DNA from: Lewinella sp. LCG006
GTDB taxonomy: Bacteria; Bacteroidota; Bacteroidia; Chitinophagales; Saprospiraceae
Assembly (NCBI RefSeq): GCF_040784935.1
Contig: NZ_CP160680.1
Location: 6,491,802-6,555,801, forward strand
Reading direction: 5' to 3'
DNA length: 64,000 nucleotides
Each line of letters begins with the position of its first letter. The stretch's first letter is position 1. The notes beneath the pieces are model-generated. The model did no database searches. It was given only the letters and a program-made list of their open reading frames with translations, and had not been told where the DNA came from. Both the position numbers and the translations under genes were made by a program. Shown in pieces: positions 19,122-27,402 of this stretch.

Positions 19122-19945
19122 TATTTTTTCTCCTTTCCAGAATAAACGACCCCAATACCCGGTGTAAAACCCAAGTACTGATGGTAAGAAGCGGCAAAAT
19201 CAAGTCGCCATTGATCCACCAATAAGTAGCCAATACCAAAACTGAGGAGGCTGGGCGCGGTAGCAATACCCGCTCTCAAGAAAAATGATTCCAGGAGTTG
19301 ATATTCTAAACCTAGGCGTACCCTGGCAGGATAAAGAATGTCTTTTTCTACTTCCCCAAAGATACTAACTTGTGTACCTGGTTGGTATTGAAAGCCGGCA
19401 CTGATAACTGAGGGAAGGTCATCCCCTTCCAATAAACTTACCCGCACGGGATTGGTTACTTTGCCTGCTAAGGTGACCGAGGGGCTTATTGCGGTCAGCA
19501 GCCCCAATTCAAAGCTGACAACTTGCTTGTTGCCATATTCGGGAATATTGACGCCCAAGGTATAGAGCTGGGCCCCCAATTGGATTTTTTCGCCAAGCTT
19601 TCTACCGTAAAGCAGACCAATTCGTTGTTCGTTGTACCCCTCAAAGCCATAGTAGCTCACAGTCAAACCACCCGTGCTCTCCCCTAGTGCAAAGGCGCCA
19701 ACCGCACTTACTTGGCGAATATCACTTAACGCAAATCGCTGTTCCGCGAAAAGCGCAAAAGAAGTCTGATTGAGGCTGGCTAATCCAGCAGGATTGCCCC
19801 AACCCGCATGCACATCCTGAAACGTTAATCCTACGCCTCCGGTGCCGAGGCTCCGAGCACCACTTATTTGTGGCCCTCCCAATTGCCCAAACAGGCTGCT
19901 GCCGCATAACAAACTGCAAAAAACAAGAAAAAATGACTTGTACAT
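19121..19945 (-). CDS. Outer-membrane beta-barrel protein (PorV/PorQ-like)
   Basis: A 274-residue protein with a signal peptide (MYKSFFLVFCSLLCGSSLFGQ) and the opening GARSLGTGGVGLTFQDVHAGWGNPAGLA, typical of the PorV/PorQ/UPF0164 barrel group, in which the segment after the signal carries the NPAGLA phrase. The remainder alternates short amphipathic strands. Members include the PorV shuttle of T9SS, but others are unrelated to secretion, so the role is not fixed. It begins 6 bp after the GH1 stop and overlaps the next start by one base. Confidence 0.75.
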   Translation of the reverse strand: MYKSFFLVFCSLLCGSSLFGQLGGPQISGARSLGTGGVGLTFQDVHAGWGNPAGLASLNQTSFALFAEQRFALSDIRQVSAVGAFALGESTGGLTVSYYGFEGYNEQRIGLLYGRKLGEKIQLGAQLYTLGVNIPEYGNKQVVSFELGLLTAISPSVTLAGKVTNPVRVSLLEGDDLPSVISAGFQYQPGTQVSIFGEVEKDILYPARVRLGLEYQLLESFFLRAGIATAPSLLSFGIGYLLVDQWRLDFAASYHQYLGFTPGIGVVYSGKEKK

Positions 19946-19951
19946 AGTGCT

Positions 19952-21139
19952 TTAGTATTGAGGTACTTCGTTTTTTTGACAAACCTCAGCATAAAAATCT
20001 GCAGCGATGGTATTTCTTCGGTCCATGGTTCGCCAATCAATCGTAATCAAGCCAAAGCGATAGGTATTGCCCAGGTTCCATTCAAAATTATCAAAAGTGC
20101 TCCAGAAGATGTACCCTTGAAGAGGAATACCTTCTGCAATCACCTGATGACATTCGCGCAAATAATCCTTGATGGCTGCAATTCTACGTTCAGGATTATC
20201 GGTACAAATACCATTTTCGGTTACAATGATCGGCTTTTGGTACCGTTGATAAAAACGGCGAATAATCCGCCCCAAACCTTCTGGCCGATAGCCCCACATC
20301 TGATCATGAGGAATGCCCAACTTATCGAGCTGCCCTGGCTTATCTATCTCCGTGATGGGAAACGGATTGAAAGGAACATAGGCGTAATAGCTCAGTCCCC
20401 AAAAATCCACTTTTTCAAAATATTTAGCCGCTTTTGTATGGAACCACCAATCCATAAACCTTGCAGGTAATTTACCCAAGCCATTGACGCCTTCAAACCA
20501 TCCGGTGTTCAAAGAAATACCTACGGGTGCATTTGGGAAACGATCATTCAAGAGTTCTACAGCAATATCGTGGGCACGCCCCATGTGCCTAAGTACGCGG
20601 TTAGCCTTTGTATAGCTCTTCTTAAAAGGCGGAAAATTACCCAGTAAGTAAGCATTTAGTGCATAGACATTGGGCTCGTTGAAGGTATTCCAATAAGCCA
20701 CCAAGTCGCCAAAAGCGTCCATACAGCGGCGGGCAAAATCAACGTATAAGGGAATCGCATGTTCTTCTGTCCAACCACCATCTTTTTCCATCCACAAGGG
20801 ATGGGTAAAATGATGGATAACAAACATGATTTTCATCCCTCTGGCCTTCAGGGCTATAAAAAAATCCCGATACTCTTCTACCACCTCCGGCACGAAGGGC
20901 TGCATTGCTGCCGTTTGCAGCCGCGCCCAATCGACGCCACAACGATAGATCGTCCCGAAACGGACAATGTGTTCAATGTCTTCCTCCCTGCGTAGTTCAT
21001 GATCTGTAGTACGCTCAAAGACCGCACCATCTTTAGCCACTACGCCCTTCCAATTATGCGCCGAAGCCGTCTCTATCTGGGCAGCTGCAGTAGAGGTTCC
21101 CCATTCAAAACCGGGTGGAAAGACGAGCGTATTGGACAT
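19952..21139 (-). CDS. Glycoside hydrolase family 1 (beta-glycosidase type)
   Basis: A 395-residue GH1 enzyme. Both catalytic glutamates are visible: the acid/base in YWNTFNEPNVYA and the nucleophile in IIVTENGICTD; the N terminus FPPGFEWGTSTAAAQIE and the near-terminal WSTFDNFEWNLG are also family hallmarks. It is shorter than the usual 440-470 residues and lacks a signal peptide, so it is cytoplasmic. It may act on imported beta-glycosides or on an intracellular glycoconjugate. It starts 13 bp after the PD40 lipoprotein stop. Confidence 0.93.
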   Translation of the reverse strand: MSNTLVFPPGFEWGTSTAAAQIETASAHNWKGVVAKDGAVFERTTDHELRREEDIEHIVRFGTIYRCGVDWARLQTAAMQPFVPEVVEEYRDFFIALKARGMKIMFVIHHFTHPLWMEKDGGWTEEHAIPLYVDFARRCMDAFGDLVAYWNTFNEPNVYALNAYLLGNFPPFKKSYTKANRVLRHMGRAHDIAVELLNDRFPNAPVGISLNTGWFEGVNGLGKLPARFMDWWFHTKAAKYFEKVDFWGLSYYAYVPFNPFPITEIDKPGQLDKLGIPHDQMWGYRPEGLGRIIRRFYQRYQKPIIVTENGICTDNPERRIAAIKDYLRECHQVIAEGIPLQGYIFWSTFDNFEWNLGNTYRFGLITIDWRTMDRRNTIAADFYAEVCQKNEVPQY

Positions 21140-21152
21140 TTTGTAGTACTTT

Positions 21153-22256
21153 TTAATCTACCCAATCAGCAATAAAGACATTGGTATCGCGGCCGTCTCC
21201 ATTGTTCCGATTGCTTGAAAACACGAGTTTCTTACCATCGTAGCTAAACATGGGAAAAGCGTCGAAAGTCTCATCAAAAGTGATCTGTTGGAGATTTTCA
21301 CCATTTAGATCAATGCTAAAGATATTGAATTGGCGACCGCTTTCGACGTGATGATTGGAAGAAAAGAGAATTTTTTCGCCACTTGGGTGGAAATAGGGTG
21401 CCCAGTTGGCTTTGCCTAGCTTGGTGATTTGTTGGAGATCAGAGCCATCCACATTACAGGTATAAATCTCCATATTGGTAGGTTGTACCAAGCCCTGCGC
21501 CAGCAAATCTTTGTAAGTCTTTTCTGCCTCAGCTCCCTGAGGACGAGATGCCCGGAAGACCAATTTCTTGCCATCAGGCGAAAAGAATGCACCACCGTCA
21601 TAGCCCAAACCCTTGGTCACTTGGTGGAGGTTAGAACCATCCACATTCATGGTCCATAGCTCCAAGTCGCCTGAACGCGTAGAAGTGAAAACGATCATTG
21701 ATCCATCGGGCGACAGGGTAGCTTCTGCATCATAACCTGGATGCGTGGTCAGTTGTTTGGTGATTTTACCCTCCAAATCCGCTACAAAGATGTCGAAATC
21801 TTCGAAGACCGGCCAGGTGTATAAACCGTTGGTAGGACGCTGCATTTGTGGACATTCGTCGGCTCCCAAGTGGGTGCTAGCGTACAGGATGCTCTTGTCC
21901 CCTGGCATAAAGTAGGCACAAGTGGTACGTCCTTTGCCCGTACTCAACAAAGGTGCCCGCTCTCCTTCGTAACCACTGATGGGCATGTAGAAAATCTGGT
22001 CGCACTCCACTCCCCAAGCTGGATTATCTGATTGAAAAACCAGGTGGGAATTATCAAAACTAAAATAAGCTTCTGCATTATTACCGCCGAAGGTTAGTTG
22101 CTGAACATTTTTCAAATGGACTTCTTGCTCATAAGCCAGGCTAGGTGTTGCTGTGGTATCTACAGTTGCTTCGGCAGTGGCAGCCGTCGTCGTCTCAGCT
22201 GAATTGTTACAAGCAACGATACTGGCGACAAAAAAGAGGAAAAAGAATATTCTCAT
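21153..22256 (-). CDS. PD40/TolB-like beta-propeller lipoprotein
   Basis: A 367-residue lipoprotein from the ATG at 22256 (MRIFFFLFFVASIVACNNSAE, lipobox IVAC). Longer in-frame starts would precede the signal and are rejected. It contains at least four PD40 blades, each with an SPDG-like turn: ATLSPDGSMIVFTSTRSG, AFFSPDGKKLVFRASRP, YFHPSGEKILFSSNH, MFSYDGKKLVFSSNRN. Such propellers bind ligands or act as periplasmic scaffolds. It is the likely first gene of the minus-strand run that continues through the GH1, barrel, reductase, FAD, arginine deiminase and ABC genes. Confidence 0.88.
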   Translation of the reverse strand: MRIFFFLFFVASIVACNNSAETTTAATAEATVDTTATPSLAYEQEVHLKNVQQLTFGGNNAEAYFSFDNSHLVFQSDNPAWGVECDQIFYMPISGYEGERAPLLSTGKGRTTCAYFMPGDKSILYASTHLGADECPQMQRPTNGLYTWPVFEDFDIFVADLEGKITKQLTTHPGYDAEATLSPDGSMIVFTSTRSGDLELWTMNVDGSNLHQVTKGLGYDGGAFFSPDGKKLVFRASRPQGAEAEKTYKDLLAQGLVQPTNMEIYTCNVDGSDLQQITKLGKANWAPYFHPSGEKILFSSNHHVESGRQFNIFSIDLNGENLQQITFDETFDAFPMFSYDGKKLVFSSNRNNGDGRDTNVFIADWVD

Positions 22257-22312
22257 TGGTAAGTATTGAATTAAAAGACCGAAGTTTATCGTTTTTCGGG
22301 GTCGTAAATAAA

Positions 22313-22346
22313 AGACTTCCAAAGCTACGGGGAACTTTGGAAGTCT
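22313..22346. terminator. Terminator of the T9SS redoxin gene
   Basis: A 12-bp perfect stem agacttccaaag (22313-22324) / ctttggaagtct (22335-22346) with a 10-nt loop, followed on the minus strand by TTTATTT. It lies 29 bp after the redoxin stop at 22375 and upstream of the PD40 lipoprotein start. Confidence 0.8.
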
Positions 22347-22374
22347 AGGGTATTGTGGAAGGAAAATTTCCTGA

Positions 22375-23187
22375 TTATATCTTTTGCAATGGCGTAGAGG
22401 TGATTTCTCCTTGCTCATTTTGCAAGCGTACCCAGTAAGCACCAGCTGGTAAACTTGTCATATCAATTTCGAGTGTATGCTGACCAGCAAGCATTTGTCC
22501 GGCAAATACCTGCTGTACTTTTGCCCCCTGCGCATTGAACAAAGCAACCTGCAAGTTGGAAGTGTTGGACAAGTTCAAATTGAGTACACTTTTTTCACTA
22601 GCAGGGTTTGGAGATACGACCATGCTGTTGATCGCAGCGATCTCTTCCACACGGGTCGCGCTCATAGGCTCGTACGGGGCAGCGTCTACCACGCCACAGG
22701 CATCAATGGCATTGCGCCATTCTGGTGCTCCTGTGCTGTAAGGCCAAATATCCCAGGTGATACTACCGTCAGGACAAACAATCGAAACCGTAGGGAAGCC
22801 CGTAAAGTTAAAGTTGCTTGCGTACAAATTAATGACTTCATTGGCTCCGCCATCAACGCCACCAGCAGGAGAGGTAAAGCCAAACTGGTTCTCAAAGCCC
22901 ATGATTGCAGCATCAGCATCTCGGTCGCTCAAGGACCAAAGGATGACATTTTTTCCTTGCCCGGTGTAGTCCTCTGTAATGCTCACCAGCTCAGGAGATG
23001 AAAGCTGACAAGGGCCACAGTTGACAAAAAAGAAGTCCATAATAACAATATACCCCTGATCCAAAGCATGTTGCAAGTTATGCGTATCACCGTGTGTGTC
23101 GGTAAAAGTAAAGTCCAATGCCTGCTGAGCCTGCAAGCCAAAAGTGGTTAAAAACAGTAAGCTTAAATAGGTAAAAACTTTTTTCAT
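22375..23187 (-). CDS. Redoxin/TlpA-like protein with T9SS sorting domain
   Basis: A 270-residue secreted thioredoxin-fold protein: signal peptide MKKVFTYLSLLFLTTFGLQAQ, a TlpA/AhpC-type domain at about 22-165 with the active motif FFVNCGPCQLSSPEL (CGPC), and a type A T9SS sorting domain at about 185-270 (MVVSPNPASEKSVLNLNL ... TSTPLQKI). The CGPC pair can do disulfide chemistry. Export by T9SS would place it at the surface or outside, which is unusual for a redox protein and suggests a role in folding or protecting other secreted proteins (inference). Confidence 0.9.
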   Translation of the reverse strand: MKKVFTYLSLLFLTTFGLQAQQALDFTFTDTHGDTHNLQHALDQGYIVIMDFFFVNCGPCQLSSPELVSITEDYTGQGKNVILWSLSDRDADAAIMGFENQFGFTSPAGGVDGGANEVINLYASNFNFTGFPTVSIVCPDGSITWDIWPYSTGAPEWRNAIDACGVVDAAPYEPMSATRVEEIAAINSMVVSPNPASEKSVLNLNLSNTSNLQVALFNAQGAKVQQVFAGQMLAGQHTLEIDMTSLPAGAYWVRLQNEQGEITSTPLQKI

Positions 23188-23255
23188 TCTGTTTGTTTTT
23201 AGTAATAGTGGATAATCAATGCCACTAAAGTAAATATTATGTTCGCATTGACCTG

Positions 23256-23263
23256 TATCTTTG
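23256..23263 (+). promoter_or_regulatory. -7 element giving a near-leaderless lipB mRNA
   Basis: TATCTTTG is a full match to TAnnTTTG and ends 6 nt before the lipB ATG at 23270, so the transcript would start at or next to the start codon. A clear TTG -33 element is not seen. Confidence 0.45.
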
Positions 23264-23269
23264 CGGCAA

Positions 23270-24022
23270 ATGCTAGTTGAATTGCAAAAAGAAAAAATTC
23301 CGAAAGTCCAGTTGCTAGACCTTGGTCTGATTGATTATCAGGAAGCCTGGGATTTTCAGACCGAGCGACACAAAGAACTAGTCGCCAGAAAGCTGCGTAA
23401 TCGCGACCTGAAAAAAGCAGGTCTGGCAACGGAAGAACAAACGCATTACCTTATCTTTTGCGAACATCCTCCCGTATATACTTTGGGCAAAACGGGATCG
23501 CTGGATCATCTGCTACTTGATGAGCAAGGCCTTGCCGAAAAGGGATTTACCTTTTACAAGATCAATCGCGGTGGAGACATTACCTATCATGGTCCCGGGC
23601 AAATTGTAGGGTACCCAATCTTTGACCTTGATTGCTTTTTTACGGACGTGCATAAATATGTACGCTACCTGGAAGAGGCCGTGATGAGAACGCTCGCAGA
23701 ATATGGTATCGAAAGTTACCGGGAAGAAGGTTATACTGGGGTTTGGTTGCCGGAAAACAGCCATTCGCCAAAGCGAAAAATCTGTGCTATTGGCGTTCAT
23801 TTGAGTCGGTGGGTTACCTTGCATGGTTTTGCCTTCAATGTCAACACGCTACTCCATCATTTTGATAACATTATCCCCTGCGGCATCCAGGATGACGACA
23901 AAAGCGTCACCAGCCTGGCCAAAGAATTGGGGCAAGCCCTTGATATAAAGGAAGTACAAAACAAATTAAAGCAACATTTCGCTGATTTGTTTCATTACAC
24001 CTACAGTACTGTCAATAACTAA
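23270..24022 (+). CDS. lipB: Octanoyl-[ACP]:protein N-octanoyltransferase
   Basis: Transfers octanoate from acyl carrier protein to lipoyl domains, the first step of lipoate cofactor synthesis. 250 residues. Motifs: LIFCEHPPVYTLGKTG, INRGGDITYHGPGQIVGYPIFDL, the catalytic lysine in KRKICAIGVHLSRWVTLHGFA and the catalytic cysteine in IIPCGIQDDDKSVTSL. The ATG at 23270 is chosen over a TTG three codons earlier, and agrees with the -7 element just upstream. An unknown gene follows after 9 bp, probably co-transcribed; lipA is not in the window. Confidence 0.97.
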   Translation: MLVELQKEKIPKVQLLDLGLIDYQEAWDFQTERHKELVARKLRNRDLKKAGLATEEQTHYLIFCEHPPVYTLGKTGSLDHLLLDEQGLAEKGFTFYKINRGGDITYHGPGQIVGYPIFDLDCFFTDVHKYVRYLEEAVMRTLAEYGIESYREEGYTGVWLPENSHSPKRKICAIGVHLSRWVTLHGFAFNVNTLLHHFDNIIPCGIQDDDKSVTSLAKELGQALDIKEVQNKLKQHFADLFHYTYSTVNN

Positions 24023-24031
24023 CAATTCCTG

Positions 24032-24436
24032 ATGCTGAAAGACATTCCCCGACCGAAAGTCGAAGATTTGGCCATTGCCATTGTACCGCCACTAGAAAAC
24101 CCGGAAGAAGATCTCTGGGAAGTGATGATCATCAATTTGCACGAAGCCCGGATTCAAAGCGTTCTCGTTACCGCTAAGGGTTACGGTGAAATCACTGGTG
24201 TGAAGAAAGAAACAGCCATTTTCCGGTATTTTCTTGAAGAAGTGGGCCCAATGGCCATCGAAAAGATAGAACCCATCCAACCTGCGGTCTTTGAGCTCAC
24301 CAATGAATACTGGGTAAGCTTCAGCCTGGATGGGCATTTGTACGACAAGAAATACATTTTTGTAAAAGGGAGCATTTCTCCCGACAACTTTACGCCGATC
24401 CCTTTTTTGAACAGGAAGGGAATTTTGATTAGATAA
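24032..24436 (+). CDS. Conserved-looking protein of unknown function
   Basis: A 134-residue cytoplasmic protein, mixed alpha/beta, with no signal peptide, no membrane segment and no cysteine motif. It reads as one compact domain: an acidic N-terminal third (IVPPLENPEEDLWEVMIIN), then strands ending in KYIFVKGSISPDN. It lies 9 bp after lipB and 27 bp before a thioesterase, which points to lipid or lipoate metabolism only by association. I do not recognise a family. Confidence 0.75.
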   Translation: MLKDIPRPKVEDLAIAIVPPLENPEEDLWEVMIINLHEARIQSVLVTAKGYGEITGVKKETAIFRYFLEEVGPMAIEKIEPIQPAVFELTNEYWVSFSLDGHLYDKKYIFVKGSISPDNFTPIPFLNRKGILIR

Positions 24437-24463
24437 TTCACCCCAACACAACCCACACACTCC

Positions 24464-24997
24464 ATGAGTGAAGAACTAAAAGGAAAACGCGTCACGGTTT
24501 CCAGTACGACCATGACCGAAATGATTATGCCCAACGATACCAACCCCATGGGCAACCTGATGGGAGGAAATCTCCTGCGTTGGATGGATATCGTATGTGG
24601 CATTTGCGCTGGCAAGCACTGTGAGCGCCACGTAGTGACGGCTTCTGTTGATCACGTCAGTTTCAAGAAAGCCATCAAGGTAGGAGATGTCATCACGCTG
24701 GAAGCCTCGGTCACCCGAGCCTTCCGTACTTCCGTTGAGGTCTTCGTAGAAGTCTACGCTACGGACATCAAGGGGCACAATCCTCGTCGCTGTAATTCTG
24801 CCTACTACACTTTTGTGGGACTAGATCAGGAAAACGGCAAGCCCGTTGAGATACCACAGGTTATCCCCGTTACCGAAATCGAGCAACAACGTTTTGATGC
24901 CGCCCCCCGCCGCCGGGAGATGCGCTTGATTCTGGGTGGTCGGCTTAAGCCAGAGAATGCGCCGGGGATCAGGGCGCTGTTTGAGTCTATTCTTTAG
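24464..24997 (+). CDS. Acyl-CoA thioesterase (hotdog fold)
   Basis: A 177-residue hotdog-fold enzyme hydrolysing acyl-CoA to free acid and CoA. It has the family opening NPMGNLMGGNLLRWMDIVCGICAGKHC (active-site Asn and Asp) and VTASVDHVSFKKAIKVGDVITLEASVTRAF. Size and motifs fit the YciA/BACH-like group. It is the last gene of the lipB cluster, with a terminator 15 bp later. Confidence 0.92.
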   Translation: MSEELKGKRVTVSSTTMTEMIMPNDTNPMGNLMGGNLLRWMDIVCGICAGKHCERHVVTASVDHVSFKKAIKVGDVITLEASVTRAFRTSVEVFVEVYATDIKGHNPRRCNSAYYTFVGLDQENGKPVEIPQVIPVTEIEQQRFDAAPRRREMRLILGGRLKPENAPGIRALFESIL

Positions 24998-25012
24998 GTG
25001 ACTTGTTATTAT

Positions 25013-25050
25013 AAAAAAGCCCGTTAGATAAACTGACAGGCTTTTTTATT
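25013..25050 (+). terminator. Terminator of the thioesterase gene
   Basis: aaaaaagcc (25013-25021) pairs with ggctttttt (25039-25047), giving a stem with a T tail on the plus strand. Its right half and the following bases (25035-25067) are repeated, with about four mismatches, at 30376-30408 inside the Rhs-cassette region. Confidence 0.8.
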
Positions 25051-25131
25051 GCAATAATTTAAAGATCATCCTCCGATCCACGCAATGCCGGCAGAGCCGC
25101 CACTGTACCCACCCTGCCTGCTCGCCGCACG

Positions 25132-26682
25132 CTAATCTTTATACACATTTAATCAAGCTTAATTTGATTGACAATTCGCCAAGCGGAGAGTTGCTCCTGA
25201 AATCTTCGCCATCCCCAGCGCATGGTTTTTGGCCCTGGTGGCGACTGGCTTTTGTAGCCACTGTACCCCCCCATTCTGCCGATTAACCATGCCAATCGAG
25301 CCAAGGACTCAGGAGGGTGGGGATTTTTTTGCTTTTGGGTTTGACCCTCATAGATCGGAATAAGTAGTTCCACGAAAGTCAGATCCTGCGTATCGATTAG
25401 TAATGTAGCCTTTTCTTGGTAGACATGGTCGCGGTCTTTGAGCAATTGTAATAAATGCAATGCCGCCTGCATGGCCATGATCACGAGTCGTTTCATAGCA
25501 ATGCCTGATTCAACCTGAGCGGATTCGCATTCTAGCCCTTTGGTTTTTAACAAGCTAAAAAGCTCCTCAATATTCCATCTATTTTGGTAGATATCGACAA
25601 TTTTCAATGCTTGATGCTCATTTTCAATGACCATATCCGTCCAGATCGTCCAATGAACAGGAGCCTCGCCATCAGGTACGCTGTGTTCCAATTCTTTGAG
25701 TTGTACAAAGTATAATGGAATTCGGTCTGGCCCTTGCGCTTTGGTACGATCTTTAGGCCGGGCAATCTCTACCCGACCATAACTCAAGGCCATCTTTGCT
25801 TTTCGGGCTTTGCGCTTTTTTTGTCTTGGGATAGCTACTTCAATGACGAGTCCCTTGGTAGCTTGCTCTTCTAAATACTGCCACAATAAATGCTTGCTGT
25901 CAGACTCGTCATAAATCACCCGCTGCTTGCTAGTGCGAATAACCAAATGATGATTGGGGGGCATTGGCTTAGCGAAGAGTTCGTAGATATCCCCTTCCCG
26001 ATCCATGACATGAACAACTTTTCCCCGATGCCCCTTTAAAACTTGTGTACTATAATCTATACTCTCCAACCAGCGATAAGAACTCTTCTGCTCAATAGGC
26101 TGCCTCTTGTAATTACGCTCATGTCGATTCGGTTGGTCTACACATCGATTCCAGATATGAAGGTGTGTGTAGCCCAATGGAAATCCACTATCGCCATCCA
26201 ACACAAGGCCGGGATGAAGAAAAAAACCGAATTCTTGATTCGTATCATCTTTCCAAAGTGGCCCCAAGTCCTCATCCGACTCACTTAAACGCCCCTTATG
26301 GCCAATTGCATTATAGTCGGTCGTGTCTTGTATGACATATAAATCCCGGTCAGCATACTCCTCCGTATACCAAGACTGGGTAATACTGTTCACCAGAGCA
26401 TCCATACTCAATCGATTGTTATTTAAAAATCGACTCATCCCCATTCGTTCTCGATGGTGTGTATTCAGTCGATTGGGAACACCGCTGCCACTTTTTATCA
26501 TCTGATGTAATATACGGTTTGCTCGTTTTTCTAAGCGAGCATCACCTAATTTATGATCAAATACTACACTAATAGCTGTCATAATTAACACGTGATTAAG
26601 TAGATATTACTGCGATTGCTTAGGCAGATCGTGTACGCCTCTACAAATATATTCGTAATCTTGCGATGTGTATAAAGATTAG
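25132..26682 (-). mobile_element. Insertion sequence, IS4 family (Tn5/IS50-like transposase)
   Basis: A complete 1,551-bp element. Terminal inverted repeats are perfect over 17 bp: ctaatctttatacacat at 25132-25148 and its complement at 26666-26682. A 10-bp direct repeat, tcgccgcacg, flanks both ends exactly (25122-25131 and 26683-26692), the expected target duplication length for IS4 relatives. One intact transposase gene fills the element. Perfect ends and duplication imply a recent insertion. Confidence 0.95.
25149..26582 (-). CDS. IS4-family DDE transposase, Tn5-like
   Basis: A 477-residue transposase, intact, from the ATG at 26582. The catalytic triad can be read: first Asp in VIQDTTDYN (D86), second Asp in VVHVMDREGDIYE, and the glutamate in the Y-x2-R-x3-E signature YQNRWNIEELFSLLKTKG. 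The DREGDIYE context and N-terminal DNA-binding region (FDHKLGDARLEKRANRIL) match the Tn5/IS50 branch. The stop lies one base inside the left terminal repeat, so the element is compact. No passenger gene is present. Confidence 0.95.
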   Translation of the reverse strand: MTAISVVFDHKLGDARLEKRANRILHQMIKSGSGVPNRLNTHHRERMGMSRFLNNNRLSMDALVNSITQSWYTEEYADRDLYVIQDTTDYNAIGHKGRLSESDEDLGPLWKDDTNQEFGFFLHPGLVLDGDSGFPLGYTHLHIWNRCVDQPNRHERNYKRQPIEQKSSYRWLESIDYSTQVLKGHRGKVVHVMDREGDIYELFAKPMPPNHHLVIRTSKQRVIYDESDSKHLLWQYLEEQATKGLVIEVAIPRQKKRKARKAKMALSYGRVEIARPKDRTKAQGPDRIPLYFVQLKELEHSVPDGEAPVHWTIWTDMVIENEHQALKIVDIYQNRWNIEELFSLLKTKGLECESAQVESGIAMKRLVIMAMQAALHLLQLLKDRDHVYQEKATLLIDTQDLTFVELLIPIYEGQTQKQKNPHPPESLARLAWLIGRMGGYSGYKSQSPPGPKTMRWGWRRFQEQLSAWRIVNQIKLD

Positions 26683-26741
26683 TCGCCGCACGGCAGGCAG
26701 GTGTGCGCTACACGTCCATTCGCTTAGGGCGCACGGCGTCT

Positions 26742-26760
26742 AGCTAGCCAGTGGGGGATT
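26742..26760. repeat. Short repeat downstream of cassette C
   Basis: agctagccagtgggggatt here matches agctagcaagtgggggact at 28689-28707 in 17 of 19 positions. Each copy lies just downstream of the stop of a putative immunity lipoprotein gene (26878 and 28720), so it may mark the end of a cassette. Confidence 0.45.
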
Positions 26761-26877
26761 CACGCGTAACTTGATTAAAATATGATAAACAATGTAAGCA
26801 TGCTGTCAATAGTATAGTTGTTAGTTTTACTTAGAAGGTACACACCAGGTTCTATAACCCAATTGTTATTCACATAA

Positions 26878-27402
26878 TCATTTAGCCGTATATATATGAT
26901 GCAATAACTCCAGCCTAATATCACCCCTTTGGTAGACTCTGTTGTCTAAAATTTTTAAAGTATCGGCACTCACACCAAGAATAAAAAACTCATCTTTTCT
27001 CCGTAACCCAAAACTCATTACTTCAATTTGTGTCGAGTCTTTCATAAAGCTACTGATAGGATAATATTTATCTATCAAGCTACCATTTCGCTCATAGGTT
27101 TCCAACTTAATATTTTGGAAAACATCTTGTTCTCTTAATTCTATTATGGTTTCGGGAAGAAAGTTGATCTCTTCAGAGTCGTTGCATTCCGAAAATATCA
27201 TCATTTGAGGAGGGGGAAAATCGAAGTTTTCCTTTATTAGCTGATAAGAATTTTTCTCATCATATGACATAACATACTCCCATTCTCCCTTGATCCTTTT
27301 CGAGATGTTATCCAAATGAAAAGGTTTGCTTTTACCCTCTTTGACTGTAGTGCAATTCAATATTAATATTAAAATCAGACCTGTAGTGCTAATCATTTTC
27401 AT
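26878..27402 (-). CDS. Lipoprotein, candidate immunity protein of cassette C
   Basis: A 174-residue lipoprotein: signal MKMISTTGLILILILNC with a lipobox ending at Cys17. The rest is a soluble domain with no recognised family (RIKGEWEYVMSYDE, then FFILGVSADTLKILDN, a lipocalin-like flavour at best). Its start overlaps the end of the putative Cys/His effector by 14 bp. That arrangement, repeated in the two other cassettes, is typical of toxin-immunity pairs. Periplasmic lipidation would suit a partner toxin that acts on the cell wall. Function is inference. Confidence 0.65.
   Translation of the reverse strand: MKMISTTGLILILILNCTTVKEGKSKPFHLDNISKRIKGEWEYVMSYDEKNSYQLIKENFDFPPPQMMIFSECNDSEEINFLPETIIELREQDVFQNIKLETYERNGSLIDKYYPISSFMKDSTQIEVMSFGLRRKDEFFILGVSADTLKILDNRVYQRGDIRLELLHHIYTAK

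Larger units (their letters stand above)
25113..26701. repeat. REP-like palindrome split by the IS
   Basis: cctgcctgc (25113-25121) and gcaggcagg (26693-26701) are perfect inverted repeats immediately outside the two copies of the 10-bp target duplication. Removing the IS and one duplicate restores a 28-bp palindrome with a 10-nt loop, tcgccgcacg. The same arms occur as a complete palindrome at 53595-53627. Confidence 0.75.
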
